A stretch of DNA of 64,000 nt from NCBI GenBank assembly GCA_024231975.1, contig JAAEQB010000109.1, positions 62,001 through 126,000 on the forward strand, written 5' to 3'. The translations under genes and the position numbers were made by a program. The stretch's first letter is position 1. Each line of letters opens with the position of its first letter. The notes under the pieces were generated by a model. The model saw only the letters and a list, made by a program, of their open reading frames with translations. It ran no database searches and was not told the DNA's origin. The DNA is from Allobosea sp. Lineage in GTDB: Bacteria > Pseudomonadota > Alphaproteobacteria > Rhizobiales > Beijerinckiaceae. Positions 1-8,175 of this stretch are shown here, piece by piece.

Positions 1-2
1 TG

Positions 3-443
3 GTCGCCTGCGTCGTGGCGCAGTTCTTCACCCGCTACGTCCTCAACGACAGCTTCGCCTGGACCGAGGAGATCGCGATCTACGCGCTGATAGTCGTCGT
101 CTTCCTGGGCTCATCGCTCTGCGTACGCGCCTCCCGGCACATCCAGGTCGACTTCCTCTACCGCTACCTCTCGCACGGTGCCGGCCGGGCGCTCTCGACC
201 GCGGTCGATCTCGTGCGCATCGCCTTCTTCGCTTACGGCACGCTGCTCGTGCATCGCTATGCCGAGCTCATCCCCGACGAGATGATGACGACGATCCAGT
301 TTCCGAAATCGCCGGTGTTCTACGCCGTCGTGATCGCCTTCGCGCTGATGACGCTGCGTTCGATCCAGGTCGCCTGGCAGAACTGGCGCAACGGCTATTC
401 GGTGCTCGAACGCCCCTCGGCCTTCGACGGCTCGGAGGAGTGA
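3..443 (+). CDS. TRAP transporter small permease (DctQ family), 5' partial
   Basis: This is the small membrane subunit of a tripartite ATP-independent periplasmic (TRAP) transporter, which drives uptake of organic acids with an ion gradient. The frame is open to the window edge, so the start lies outside; an internal GTG at 15 is probably not the real start. The signature stretch FAWTEEIAIYALIVVVFLG is the conserved DctQ region, followed by more hydrophobic segments. The gene ends 4 nt before the large permease, and the two must be co-transcribed. The substrate-binding protein is presumably upstream and not visible, so the substrate cannot be named. Confidence 0.9.
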   Translation, partial: VACVVAQFFTRYVLNDSFAWTEEIAIYALIVVVFLGSSLCVRASRHIQVDFLYRYLSHGAGRALSTAVDLVRIAFFAYGTLLVHRYAELIPDEMMTTIQFPKSPVFYAVVIAFALMTLRSIQVAWQNWRNGYSVLERPSAFDGSEE

Positions 444-447
444 GCCC

Positions 448-1854
448 ATGCTGATCCTGCTCGGAACCTTCCTCGGCCTGATGGTGCTCGGCGTGCCCGT
501 CGCCATCTCGATGGCCGTCGCCTCGCTCGCCTTCATCCTCGTCTCCGGCACCGTGCCGGACGTGATCATGGCCCAGCGCATGATCGCCGGCGTCGAGAGC
601 TTCCCGCTGCTGGCGGTGCCGTTCTTCATCCTCGCCGGCAACCTGATGAACATCGCCGGCGTCACTGGCCGCATCTATTCCTTCGCCGTCGCCCTCGTCG
701 GCTGGATGCGCGGCGGCCTCGCCCAGGTCAACATCATCGGCTCGGTGATCTTCTCCGGCATGTCGGGCACTGCGATCGCCGATGCCGCCGGCATCGGCAC
801 CATCGAGATCAAGGCGATGAAGGACCACGGCTATTCGACCGAGGTCGCAGTCGGCGTGACCGCCGCCTCGGCGACGCTCGGGCCGATCATCCCGCCCTCG
901 CTGCCCTTCGTCATCTACGGCATGATGGCGAACACCTCGATCGGCGCGCTCTTCCTCGGCGGCGTCATCCCCGGCGTGGTGATGACGCTGTTCATGATGC
1001 TCACGGTCGCGATCTTCGCGCGCATCTACAAATGGGGTGCGGACACCAAGTTCTCGCTGCGCGAGCTCAGCTCGGCTGGCATCGAGGTGGTCGTCGTCAT
1101 GGGTTTCCCGGTCCTGGCCTATGTGCTGGTCTTTGCCGGGCTCGACCCCAACCTCGCCATCGGCATCGCGCTCGCCCTGCTGCTGGCCCTGGACTACTAC
1201 TTCAATTTCTCGGCGGTGATGGCGCTGATGACGCCGGTCATCCTGATCGGCGGCATGACCATGGGCTGGTTCACGCCGACCGAGGCTGCTGCCGCCGCGG
1301 TGATCTGGTCGCTCTTCCTCGGCCTCGTGCGCTATCGCTCGATGACCATGCGCAGCCTGACCAAGGCGACCTTCGACACCATCGAGACCACGGCCTCGGT
1401 GCTGTTCATCGTCACCGCCGCCTCGATCTTCGCCTGGCTGCTCACGGTCTCGCAGACCGCGCAGCTGCTCTCCGACCTGATCCTCGGCTTCACCCAGAAC
1501 AAATGGGTGTTCCTGATCCTGGTCAACCTGCTGCTGCTCTTCATCGGCTGCTTCCTCGACACCATCGCGGCGATCACCATCGTCGTGCCGATCCTCTTGC
1601 CGATCGCGCTCAAGCTCGGTGTCGACCCGATCCATTTCGGGCTGATCATGACGCTGAACCTGATGATCGGGCTGCTGCATCCGCCACTCGGCATGGTGCT
1701 GTTCGTGCTCTCGCGCGTCGCCAAGCTCTCGGTCGAGCGCACCACCATGGCGATCCTGCCCTGGCTGATCCCGCTCTTTGCTGCGCTGTTCGCGATCACC
1801 TTCATCCCCGAGCTGACGCTCTGGCTGCCGCGCACCATGGGCATGCTTCGATAG
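448..1854 (+). CDS. TRAP transporter large permease (DctM family)
   Basis: The 468-residue protein is the transport-catalysing subunit of a TRAP system, an inner-membrane protein of the ion-transporter superfamily. It is hydrophobic throughout, with about 12 predicted membrane segments. It carries the typical DctM motifs SGSGTAxAD-like (here FSGMSGTAIADAAGIG), LGPIIPPSLPFVIYG and, near the C-terminus, GCFLDTIAAITIVVPILLP and LMIGLLHPPLGMVLFV. It starts 4 nt after the small permease. Length is near the upper end for the family, with extra residues around 195-215. The substrate is unknown without the binding protein. Confidence 0.93.
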   Translation: MLILLGTFLGLMVLGVPVAISMAVASLAFILVSGTVPDVIMAQRMIAGVESFPLLAVPFFILAGNLMNIAGVTGRIYSFAVALVGWMRGGLAQVNIIGSVIFSGMSGTAIADAAGIGTIEIKAMKDHGYSTEVAVGVTAASATLGPIIPPSLPFVIYGMMANTSIGALFLGGVIPGVVMTLFMMLTVAIFARIYKWGADTKFSLRELSSAGIEVVVVMGFPVLAYVLVFAGLDPNLAIGIALALLLALDYYFNFSAVMALMTPVILIGGMTMGWFTPTEAAAAAVIWSLFLGLVRYRSMTMRSLTKATFDTIETTASVLFIVTAASIFAWLLTVSQTAQLLSDLILGFTQNKWVFLILVNLLLLFIGCFLDTIAAITIVVPILLPIALKLGVDPIHFGLIMTLNLMIGLLHPPLGMVLFVLSRVAKLSVERTTMAILPWLIPLFAALFAITFIPELTLWLPRTMGMLR

Positions 1855-1865
1855 GGGCGGATCAC

Positions 1866-1899
1866 GGGGGCAAACTGGCGAAGATCGCGCGCTGCCCCC
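1866..1899 (+). terminator. Possible terminator after the TRAP operon
   Basis: GGGGGCA (1866-1872) pairs with TGCCCCC (1893-1899) and is followed by ATATTTT. The loop is 20 nt, so this is a weak but well-placed hairpin 12 nt after the dctM-type stop codon. Confidence 0.4.
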
Positions 1900-1988
1900 A
1901 TATTTTCTGTCAGGAGGCTGACGGCTGCGGCATGCGGCAGGCGGGGATCAGCTTTGCGCCGAACCCACTGTTACGCTGCCGCAGGTAA

Positions 1989-2007
1989 TCGCCATCTCTG
2001 ATGGCGA
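1989..2007 (+). other. Perfect 8-bp hairpin in the cfa leader
   Basis: TCGCCATC (1989-1996), loop TCT, GATGGCGA (2000-2007). It lies 25 nt upstream of the cfa start and would be in the 5' untranslated leader or overlap the promoter. Its role is unknown; no T-run follows, so it is not an obvious terminator. Confidence 0.4.
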
Positions 2008-2032
2008 AGGGGCACTGCCGTGAGGTGGCGCC

Positions 2033-3262
2033 ATGCGCAGTCTGATCATGAATATGTTGTCCCGGCTCATTTGCGAGCCGCGGGTTGATGTGGTGTTTGC
2101 CGATGGAACACTCCATTCGGCCGGGCGAGGGTCGGCGCCCGCAATCAAGTTGCGTATTGCCGACCGTGAAACCGAGTTGAGATTGGCGCTCGATCCCGAG
2201 CTCGCCTTGGGCGAAGCGGTGATGGATGGCCGTGTCATCGTCGAGCGCGGTACGATCTACCAATTGCTCGACACTCTGGTGCGTGGCCTGTCGCGACAGC
2301 CGCCTTCCGCCTTCGCGGGAACGCTGACGCGGCTGCGCACGGCGGTGCGGCGGCTGAAGCAGCACAACACGCCGGGCTGGGCCAGGCGCAACGTCCATCA
2401 CCATTACGATCTGAAAAGCGAATTCTTCCAGCTCTTCCTCGATGCCGACCGGCAATATTCCTGTGCCTTCTTCGAGCATCCCGGTGCGACGCTGGAGGAA
2501 GCGCAGGCCGCCAAGAAGCGCCGGATCACGGCGAAGCTGGCGCTGAAGCCGGGCCAGCGCGTGCTCGACATCGGCTCGGGCTGGGGCGGGCTCGGCCTCT
2601 CGATCGCAAAGGAAACCGGGGCGACAGTCACCGGCATCACCCTGTCCGAGGAGCAGCTCGCTGCGTCGAGCAGGCGAGCCGAGGAATCCGGGCTGCCTGT
2701 CGAGTTCCGCTTGCAGGACTACCGGGCGGTGCCCGAGCGTTTCGACCGCGTCGTCTCGGTCGGCATGTTCGAGCATGTCGGCGTCGGTTATTACCGCGAC
2801 TACTTCCGCAAGGTCCGCGACCTGCTGGAGGATGACGGCGTCGCGCTGATCCATACGATCGGCCGCAGCACGCCGCCCGGCGCGACCAATCCCTTCATCG
2901 CCAAGTACATCTTCCCCGGCGGCTATATCCCGGCTTTGTCGGAGGTGACGGCGGCGGTGGAGAAGGAGGGGCTGATCGTCACCGATGTCGAGGTGCTGCG
3001 CCTGCATTATGCCGAGACGCTGAAGGCCTGGCGCGAGCGCTTCCTCGCGCATCGCCAGGAAGCGGTCGCGATGTATGACGAGCGCTTCGCGCGGATGTGG
3101 GAGTTCTATCTCGCCGCATCCGAGGCGAGCTTCCGCCATGACGGCCTCGTCGTCTTCCAGCTCCAGCTCGCCAAGCGGCTCGGCACGCTGCCGATGACCC
3201 GCGACTATATGAGCGACAAGGGCAGGGCGCCCGCAATCCCCGCCTTGCAGGCTGCTGAATGA
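2033..3262 (+). CDS. cfa: Cyclopropane-fatty-acyl-phospholipid synthase
   Basis: The enzyme transfers a methylene group from S-adenosylmethionine to the double bond of membrane phospholipid acyl chains, usually in stationary phase or under acid stress. The 409-residue length fits the family. Visible motifs are HHHYDL (about 122-127), QYSCAFF with the conserved cysteine (Cys144), the SAM-binding loop VLDIGSGWGGLGLS (177-190), GITLSEEQL and the active-site region VGMFEHVGVGYY. The ATG at 2033 has GAGG 8 nt upstream. It appears monocistronic. No EcfG-type promoter was found upstream, although such control is common for this enzyme. Confidence 0.95.
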   Translation: MRSLIMNMLSRLICEPRVDVVFADGTLHSAGRGSAPAIKLRIADRETELRLALDPELALGEAVMDGRVIVERGTIYQLLDTLVRGLSRQPPSAFAGTLTRLRTAVRRLKQHNTPGWARRNVHHHYDLKSEFFQLFLDADRQYSCAFFEHPGATLEEAQAAKKRRITAKLALKPGQRVLDIGSGWGGLGLSIAKETGATVTGITLSEEQLAASSRRAEESGLPVEFRLQDYRAVPERFDRVVSVGMFEHVGVGYYRDYFRKVRDLLEDDGVALIHTIGRSTPPGATNPFIAKYIFPGGYIPALSEVTAAVEKEGLIVTDVEVLRLHYAETLKAWRERFLAHRQEAVAMYDERFARMWEFYLAASEASFRHDGLVVFQLQLAKRLGTLPMTRDYMSDKGRAPAIPALQAAE

Positions 3263-3293
3263 GCCAATTGACGGGCCGGTCAGCCGGATGCGG

Positions 3294-4451
3294 CTACATC
3301 GGCCCGTCGCCCTCCATCGGCACCGGCCCGACATAGCGGGCGCGCGGTCGGATCAACCGGCCGGTCTCGTTCTGCTCCAGTGCATGGGCGAGCCAGCCGG
3401 TGCAGCGCGCCGCCGCGAAGATCTGGAACGGCGCGGTATCCGGCAGTTCGAGCCTCGCGGCCAGCGCCGAGAGCGCGAAGTCGATATTCGGCTCCTCGCC
3501 CGTCAGGATCGCGATCGCGGCCTGCGCCTGCGCATAGGCGGCGGGCGGCTCGAACGCCGCAAACAATGCGCTCGCCCGCGGATCGCCATCGGGGTAGAGC
3601 GGATGGCCGAAGCCCGGCAGCTTGGCGCCGGCCTCCAGCCTTGCCGCGAGTGCTGGCTCCAGCCCATCGCGTTCGATGTCCCGCATCAGCGCGAGCACGC
3701 GCGGCGCGACGCCGCCATGCGAAGGGCCTGACAAGGCCGCGAGCCCCGCCAGCGCGCAGGCGGCGAGCGAAGCCCCGGTCGAGGCGGCGACGCGGGCCGC
3801 AAAGGTCGAGGCGTTGAGCTCATGATCGGCGAGCAGGACGAGCGCCCGCCGGATCGGCTCGGCGCCTTCGGCCTCGCAGCCCCAGGCGCGCGCCAGCCGG
3901 GCATGGATCGGCCCTTCGCCCGGTCCGCCGGCGATGGCGTCGACCAGCGTGTCGAGCACGGCGGCCGCCTCGAGATAGAGCGCCTTCTTGGTGCGCCCGA
4001 CCATCGGCCGGTCGGCCGCGGTGCGGGCTGCGATCACCGCGAAGACGCGCGCCAGCGGTTCGCCCACCGGCACCTTCGTCGCCAAAGGCGGGAAGCGTTG
4101 CGTGCCGCAATCCCAGAGCAGGCGAGCGACGTCTTCCAGCTTGGCGTTCTCGGCAAGGCGCGCCGCATCCTGGCCGCGATACCAGAGGCGGCCGCGCTCG
4201 ATCGTGGTGATGCTGGAGGACAGGACCGGCTCGCCATAGGCGATCGCATCCTCGGCGATTGCCGCCGGGCGCCGGCCGCGCGCCTTGCGATGCTCCAGCC
4301 GGGCGACATCTTCGGCCCGGTAGAGGCTGCGGCGCGAATCCTCGCCGTCGCCGCGCGCCTCGATCAGTCCGCGGCTGACATAGGCGTAGAGCGTCTGCGG
4401 CTTCAATCCGAGCCGCGCCATCGCCTCCTGCGCCGTCAGCCAGTCCTGCAT
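3294..4451 (-). CDS. Citrate synthase family protein with N-terminal helix-turn-helix
   Basis: The protein has 385 residues. Residues 1-55 (LTAQEAMARLGLKPQTLYAY...GL) form an excisionase/MerR-like DNA-binding helix-turn-helix. The rest is a citrate synthase fold with the catalytic histidine regions LSGPSHGGVAP and GFGHPLYPDGDPRA and the catalytic aspartate in NIDF. It could condense oxaloacetate or a related 2-oxoacid with an acyl-CoA. The ATG at 4451 is chosen because GGAGGGG sits 3 nt upstream on the minus strand; the frame remains open further upstream into the promoter. The gene diverges from the second citrate synthase gene, with only 96 bp between them. The DNA-binding domain suggests self- or neighbour-regulation, which is inference. 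Confidence 0.88.
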   Translation of the reverse strand: MQDWLTAQEAMARLGLKPQTLYAYVSRGLIEARGDGEDSRRSLYRAEDVARLEHRKARGRRPAAIAEDAIAYGEPVLSSSITTIERGRLWYRGQDAARLAENAKLEDVARLLWDCGTQRFPPLATKVPVGEPLARVFAVIAARTAADRPMVGRTKKALYLEAAAVLDTLVDAIAGGPGEGPIHARLARAWGCEAEGAEPIRRALVLLADHELNASTFAARVAASTGASLAACALAGLAALSGPSHGGVAPRVLALMRDIERDGLEPALAARLEAGAKLPGFGHPLYPDGDPRASALFAAFEPPAAYAQAQAAIAILTGEEPNIDFALSALAARLELPDTAPFQIFAAARCTGWLAHALEQNETGRLIRPRARYVGPVPMEGDGPM

Positions 4452-4469
4452 CGCCCCTCCATTGGATAT

Positions 4470-4495
4470 ATTGATTATATTGTTCAAGATTGATT
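4470..4495. promoter_or_regulatory. AT-rich divergent control region with direct repeat ATTGATT
   Basis: ATTGATT occurs at 4470-4476 and 4489-4495, 19 bp apart, in the only clearly AT-rich stretch between the divergent citrate synthase genes. A spacing near two helical turns would suit an operator for a dimeric HTH protein such as the citrate synthase encoded next to it. No experimental support. Confidence 0.35.
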
Positions 4496-4547
4496 GTTGC
4501 AATGCGGGAGCCGATCCTCAGGGCGAAACTTTTGAGGAGTTCATGTC

Positions 4548-5624
4548 ATGTCCGATGGTCTCGATGACGTCGTCGCCGCCCATACCGTGCTCTCGGAGGT
4601 CGACGGCGCTGCCGGTCGCCTGGTGATCCGCGGCCACAGCCTCGCCGAGCTCGCCGGCCGTACCAGCTTCGAGGAGATGGCGGCGCTGATGTTCGACGGG
4701 CTGCTGCCCGGCCTGCCACGAAGCGACGAACTGCCGGCAGCGCTCGGGAAGGCCCGCGCCGATCTCTTCGGCATCGTCGAACGCACCGCGCTCTCAGCCG
4801 GCCTCGGCCCGGTCGAGGCGATCCGCGCCTGGACCGCGCAGATCGCCGATGGCGAGGGCGCCGACACCGCGCTGCATCTGCTCGCCGCGCCGGCTGTCTT
4901 CACCGCAGCCGCTGTGCGCAAGCAGCGTGGGCTCGCACCGATCGCCCCGGACCCGGCGCTGTCGCAGGCGGCCGACGCGCTGCGCATGCTGCGTGGTGAG
5001 GTGCCGACGCCGGCGCAGGCCGCGGCGCTCGACACCTATCTCGTCACCGTCGCCGATCACGGCCTCAATGCCTCGACCTTCGCCGCGCGCGTCGTCGCCT
5101 CGACCCGGGCCGGTCTGGTCTCGGCCGTGCTGGCCGGGATCAGCGCGCTCAAGGGCCCGCTGCATGGCGGCGCGCCGGGGCCGGTGATCGAGATGCTCGA
5201 CGCGATCGGCGAGCCGGCCAATGCCCGCGCCTGGCTGGAGGATGCGCTGGGTCGCGGCGAGCGGCTGATGGGCTTCGGCCACCGCATCTATCGCGTGCGC
5301 GATCCGCGTGCCGACGCGCTGAAGCAGGCAATCGCCAGGCTCGGCGCCGATGCCGGACGCCTGCGCCATGCCGAGGCGGTCGAGCAGGCGGCGCTCGCCA
5401 TCCTGCGCGAGCGCAAGCCCGGCCGTTCGCTGGAGACGAATGTCGAGTTCTATACGGCGCTGCTGCTGGAGGCGCTCGGCTTCCCGCCGGAGGCCTTCAC
5501 CTGCGTCTTCGCGCTCGGCCGCACCACCGGCTGGCTTGCCCATGCCCGCGAGCAGATCGAGACCGGCCGCCTGATCCGGCCGCAATCGGTCTATGTCGGT
5601 CCGCAGCCGCGGCAGGCGGCTTGA
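4548..5624 (+). CDS. Citrate synthase / methylcitrate synthase family protein
   Basis: This is a stand-alone citrate synthase fold of 358 residues without a DNA-binding domain. Conserved parts are LKGPLHGGAPGPV, GFGHRIYRVRDPRADALK and FALGRTTGWLAHAREQIE. At the position of the catalytic aspartate (NVDF in the classical enzyme) the sequence reads NVEF, a conservative Asp-to-Glu change. The start ATG at 4548 follows GAGGAG. The reaction may be citrate or 2-methylcitrate formation, or a variant. It is divergently paired with the HTH-citrate synthase, and the two products could form one mixed enzyme or act on one pathway. Neither is likely to be the housekeeping gltA, which is typically longer (about 430 residues). 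Confidence 0.88.
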   Translation: MSDGLDDVVAAHTVLSEVDGAAGRLVIRGHSLAELAGRTSFEEMAALMFDGLLPGLPRSDELPAALGKARADLFGIVERTALSAGLGPVEAIRAWTAQIADGEGADTALHLLAAPAVFTAAAVRKQRGLAPIAPDPALSQAADALRMLRGEVPTPAQAAALDTYLVTVADHGLNASTFAARVVASTRAGLVSAVLAGISALKGPLHGGAPGPVIEMLDAIGEPANARAWLEDALGRGERLMGFGHRIYRVRDPRADALKQAIARLGADAGRLRHAEAVEQAALAILRERKPGRSLETNVEFYTALLLEALGFPPEAFTCVFALGRTTGWLAHAREQIETGRLIRPQSVYVGPQPRQAA

Positions 5625-5640
5625 ATGCCACGCGCGGGAT

Positions 5641-5780
5641 CCCCTCTCCTGTAAGGAGAGGGGTAGGGGTGAGGTGTAGGCGGCTCAACCACTAGCGTGA
5701 GCGCTGACCGCGGTTGGGCTGAGGCTCGCGATATCTCTTCCGAACACCTCACCCTGCCCTCTCCTTTCAGGAGAGGGTTC
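5641..5780. repeat. Composite palindromic repeat, type A
   Basis: The left arm (5641-5676) is the hairpin CCTCTCCTGTAAGGAGAGG plus the tail GGGTGAGGTG. The right arm (about 5745-5777) is its reverse complement with few changes. Between them is an unrelated core of about 68 bp. The right arm contains the hutD stop codon (5767-5769). It is one of several similarly built elements in this window. Confidence 0.8.
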
Positions 5781-6345
5781 CCCGCGGCTCCATCGTCAGC
5801 CAGATCGCATAGAGCTCCGCCTCGCCGCCACTAACGGCGAGATCAACGCGCCCAGGAGCGTCCAGGATCGCGCTGTCGCCGGCGGGCAGCGCCGTGCCGT
5901 TCACCTGCCACTCGCCCCTGCGGGCGACCAGCACCAGAAGGTTTTCGCTCGCAGTAAGCGAGCCGGCGCCGGAAAGGCGCTCGACCCGGTGCCGCCAGCG
6001 GCCGCGCCGGCTCATCACATTGAGATCGTCGATCGGCCCGTCGACCAGCACCCCGTCGACCGCCCGGTCGGCGGCGAAAGGGTAGGGCGCGCTGCTGCGA
6101 TCGAGCCTGATGCGCTCGCCGTCGCCGAATGCCAGCGTGATGCCGGCCCCGGTCAGCACCGACAGCGTCCGGTCGATGCCGGGAAAGGACGAGAACGGCC
6201 CGTCCTGCCCGACATGGGCCATGCTGATGCGCCAGTCGAAATCATTCAGCGAGGCGCCTTCTGGCGCCACCGCGATCTCGGTAGTCGTCCCGCCGCCGTT
6301 CTTCCACGGCATGACCAGGCAGTCGGCGGCGCGGATGATGCGCAT
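5767..6345 (-). CDS. hutD: HutD/Ves family protein of histidine utilisation
   Basis: HutD is a small cupin-fold protein found in hut operons. It is thought to limit Hut pathway flux, possibly by binding N-formylglutamate. The N-terminal signature CLVMPWKNGGGTTTEIAVAPEG is diagnostic. The start at 6345 gives 192 residues, the family size; the frame extends upstream only through repeat DNA. It is the last gene of the minus-strand hut operon, separated from hutU by a palindromic repeat of about 120 bp. The final residues GTLS and the stop codon come from the type A repeat, so the natural C-terminus has probably been replaced or trimmed. Confidence 0.88.
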   Translation of the reverse strand: MRIIRAADCLVMPWKNGGGTTTEIAVAPEGASLNDFDWRISMAHVGQDGPFSSFPGIDRTLSVLTGAGITLAFGDGERIRLDRSSAPYPFAADRAVDGVLVDGPIDDLNVMSRRGRWRHRVERLSGAGSLTASENLLVLVARRGEWQVNGTALPAGDSAILDAPGRVDLAVSGGEAELYAIWLTMEPRGTLS

Positions 6346-6378
6346 GGAACGATCCTTCGAATGCAAGCGGCCACCCTT

Positions 6379-6500
6379 GTCATTCCGGGGCGCCCGAAGG
6401 GCGAACCCGGAAACCACGACTGGGTGCAACGTCGCGATGGGGCAAGGCTCGCCCAGTCGTGGGTTCCGGGTTCTCCGCTACGCGGAGCCCCGGAATGACG
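6379..6500. repeat. Composite palindromic repeat, type B
   Basis: The left arm begins GTCATTCCGGGGC and runs to CACGACTGGG (6379-6424). The right arm (about 6451-6500) is CCCAGTCGTGGG...GCCCCGGAATGAC, its near-perfect reverse complement. The element fills the gap between the hutU stop (6508) and hutD and could fold into a long hairpin in the hut transcript. Confidence 0.8.
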
Positions 6501-6507
6501 CGTGGGT

Positions 6508-8175
6508 TCAGCCGAGAATCCCCGGCAGGTTCAGCCCCTTCTCCCGGGCGCAGTCGAGCGCGATGTCGTAGCCGGCATCGGCATGGCGCATCACGCCGGT
6601 GGCCGGGTCGTTCCAGAGCACGCGCGACAGGCGGGCGGCTGCGTCATCGGTGCCGTCGGCGCAGATCACGACGCCCGAATGCTGCGAAAAGCCCATGCCG
6701 ACGCCGCCGCCATGATGCAGCGAGACCCAGGTCGCGCCGGACGCCGTGTTGAGCAAGGCGTTGAGCAGCGGCCAGTCGGAGACCGCGTCCGAGCCGTCCT
6801 TCATCGCCTCGGTCTCGCGGTTCGGCGAGGCGACCGAGCCGGAATCGAGATGGTCGCGGCCGATCACGACCGGCGCCTTGAGCTCGCCGTTCCTGACCAT
6901 TTCGTTGAAAGCGAGGCCGAGCCGGTGGCGATCGCCGAGGCCGACCCAGCAGATCCGCGCCGGCACGCCCTGGAACGAGATGCGCTCGCGCGCCATGTCG
7001 AGCCAGTTGTGCAGGTGCTTGTTGTCGGGCAGCAGCTCCTTCACCTTGGCGTCGGTCTTGTAGATGTCCTCCGGGTCGCCGGAGAGGGCGGCCCAGCGGA
7101 ACGGGCCGATGCCGCGGCAGAACAGCGGGCGGATATAGGCCGGCACGAAGCCCGGGAAGGCGAAGGCGTTCTCCAGCCCCTCTTCCTTGGCGATCTGGCG
7201 GATGTTGTTGCCGTAGTCGAAGGTCGGGATGCCCATGTCCTGGAAGGCGATCATCGCCTCGACATGCTCGCGCATCGAGGCGCGCGCCGCCTTCTCGACG
7301 GACTTCGGATTGCCCTCGCGCGCCTGCCGCCACTGGCCCATGGTCCAGCCTTTCGGCAGGTAGCCGTTGACCGGGTCATGCGCCGAGGTCTGGTCGGTGA
7401 CCATGTCCGGCCGGATGCCGCGGCGGACCATCTCGGGCAGGATCTCGGCGCAGTTGCCGAGCAGGCCGACCGACTTCGCCTCGCCGTTCTTGGTCCAGTG
7501 CTCGATCATCGCCAGCGCCTCGTCGAGGCTCGAGGCCTTCTCGTCGAGATAGCGGGTGCGCAGGCGGAAATCGATCGAGTCCGGGTTGCACTCGACCGCG
7601 AGGCAGGAGGCGCCGGCCATCACCGCGGCGAGAGGCTGGGCGCCGCCCATGCCGCCGAGGCCGCCGGTCAGCACCCATTTGCCCTTGAGGCTGCCGCCAT
7701 AGTGCTGGCGCCCGGCCTCGACGAAGGTCTCGTAGGTGCCCTGCACGATACCTTGCGTGCCGATATAGATCCAGGAGCCGGCCGTCATCTGGCCGTACAT
7801 GGCGAGCCCCTTCTTATCGAGCTCGTTGAAATGGTCCCAGTTCGCCCAATGCGGCACGAGGTTGGAATTGGCGATCAGGACGCGCGGCGCATCCTTGTGC
7901 GTGCGGAACACGCCGACCGGCTTGCCGGACTGGACCAGCAGGGTCTCGTCGGCCTCGAGCTGGCGCAGGGCCGCGACGATGCGGTCGAAATCCTCCCAGG
8001 AGCGGGCGGCGCGGCCAATGCCGCCATAGACCACAAGCTCCTGCGGGTTCTCGGCGACATCAGGATGCAGGTTGTTCATCAGCATCCGCAGCGGCGCTTC
8101 GGTCAGCCAGCTCTTGGCGCTGAGTTCGGTGCCGGTGGCGGGGCGGATGACGCGGGTATTGTCCAGGCGGGTCAT
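6508..8175 (-). CDS. hutU: Urocanate hydratase
   Basis: This NAD-dependent enzyme converts urocanate to imidazolone propionate, the second step of histidine degradation, in the cytoplasm. The 555-residue length is standard. The glycine-rich NAD-binding segment GGLGGMGGAQP and the signature FCRGIGPFRWAALSGDPEDI with its active-site cysteine are present, as are DQTSAHDP and YGNNIRQIA. The gene overlaps hutG by 4 bp (8172-8175), so translation is probably coupled. Confidence 0.97.
   Translation of the reverse strand: MTRLDNTRVIRPATGTELSAKSWLTEAPLRMLMNNLHPDVAENPQELVVYGGIGRAARSWEDFDRIVAALRQLEADETLLVQSGKPVGVFRTHKDAPRVLIANSNLVPHWANWDHFNELDKKGLAMYGQMTAGSWIYIGTQGIVQGTYETFVEAGRQHYGGSLKGKWVLTGGLGGMGGAQPLAAVMAGASCLAVECNPDSIDFRLRTRYLDEKASSLDEALAMIEHWTKNGEAKSVGLLGNCAEILPEMVRRGIRPDMVTDQTSAHDPVNGYLPKGWTMGQWRQAREGNPKSVEKAARASMREHVEAMIAFQDMGIPTFDYGNNIRQIAKEEGLENAFAFPGFVPAYIRPLFCRGIGPFRWAALSGDPEDIYKTDAKVKELLPDNKHLHNWLDMARERISFQGVPARICWVGLGDRHRLGLAFNEMVRNGELKAPVVIGRDHLDSGSVASPNRETEAMKDGSDAVSDWPLLNALLNTASGATWVSLHHGGGVGMGFSQHSGVVICADGTDDAAARLSRVLWNDPATGVMRHADAGYDIALDCAREKGLNLPGILG

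Noticed and set aside
268..1680. Long open frame on the minus strand opposite the TRAP large permease gene
   Set aside because: Arg/Asp/Glu/His-rich low-complexity translation typical of the antisense of a high-GC membrane-protein gene; no motif, no ribosome site.
6379..6500. Type B repeat as an intrinsic terminator of the hut operon
   Set aside because: No T-run on the minus strand and the operon continues into hutD; better treated as an inserted repeat.
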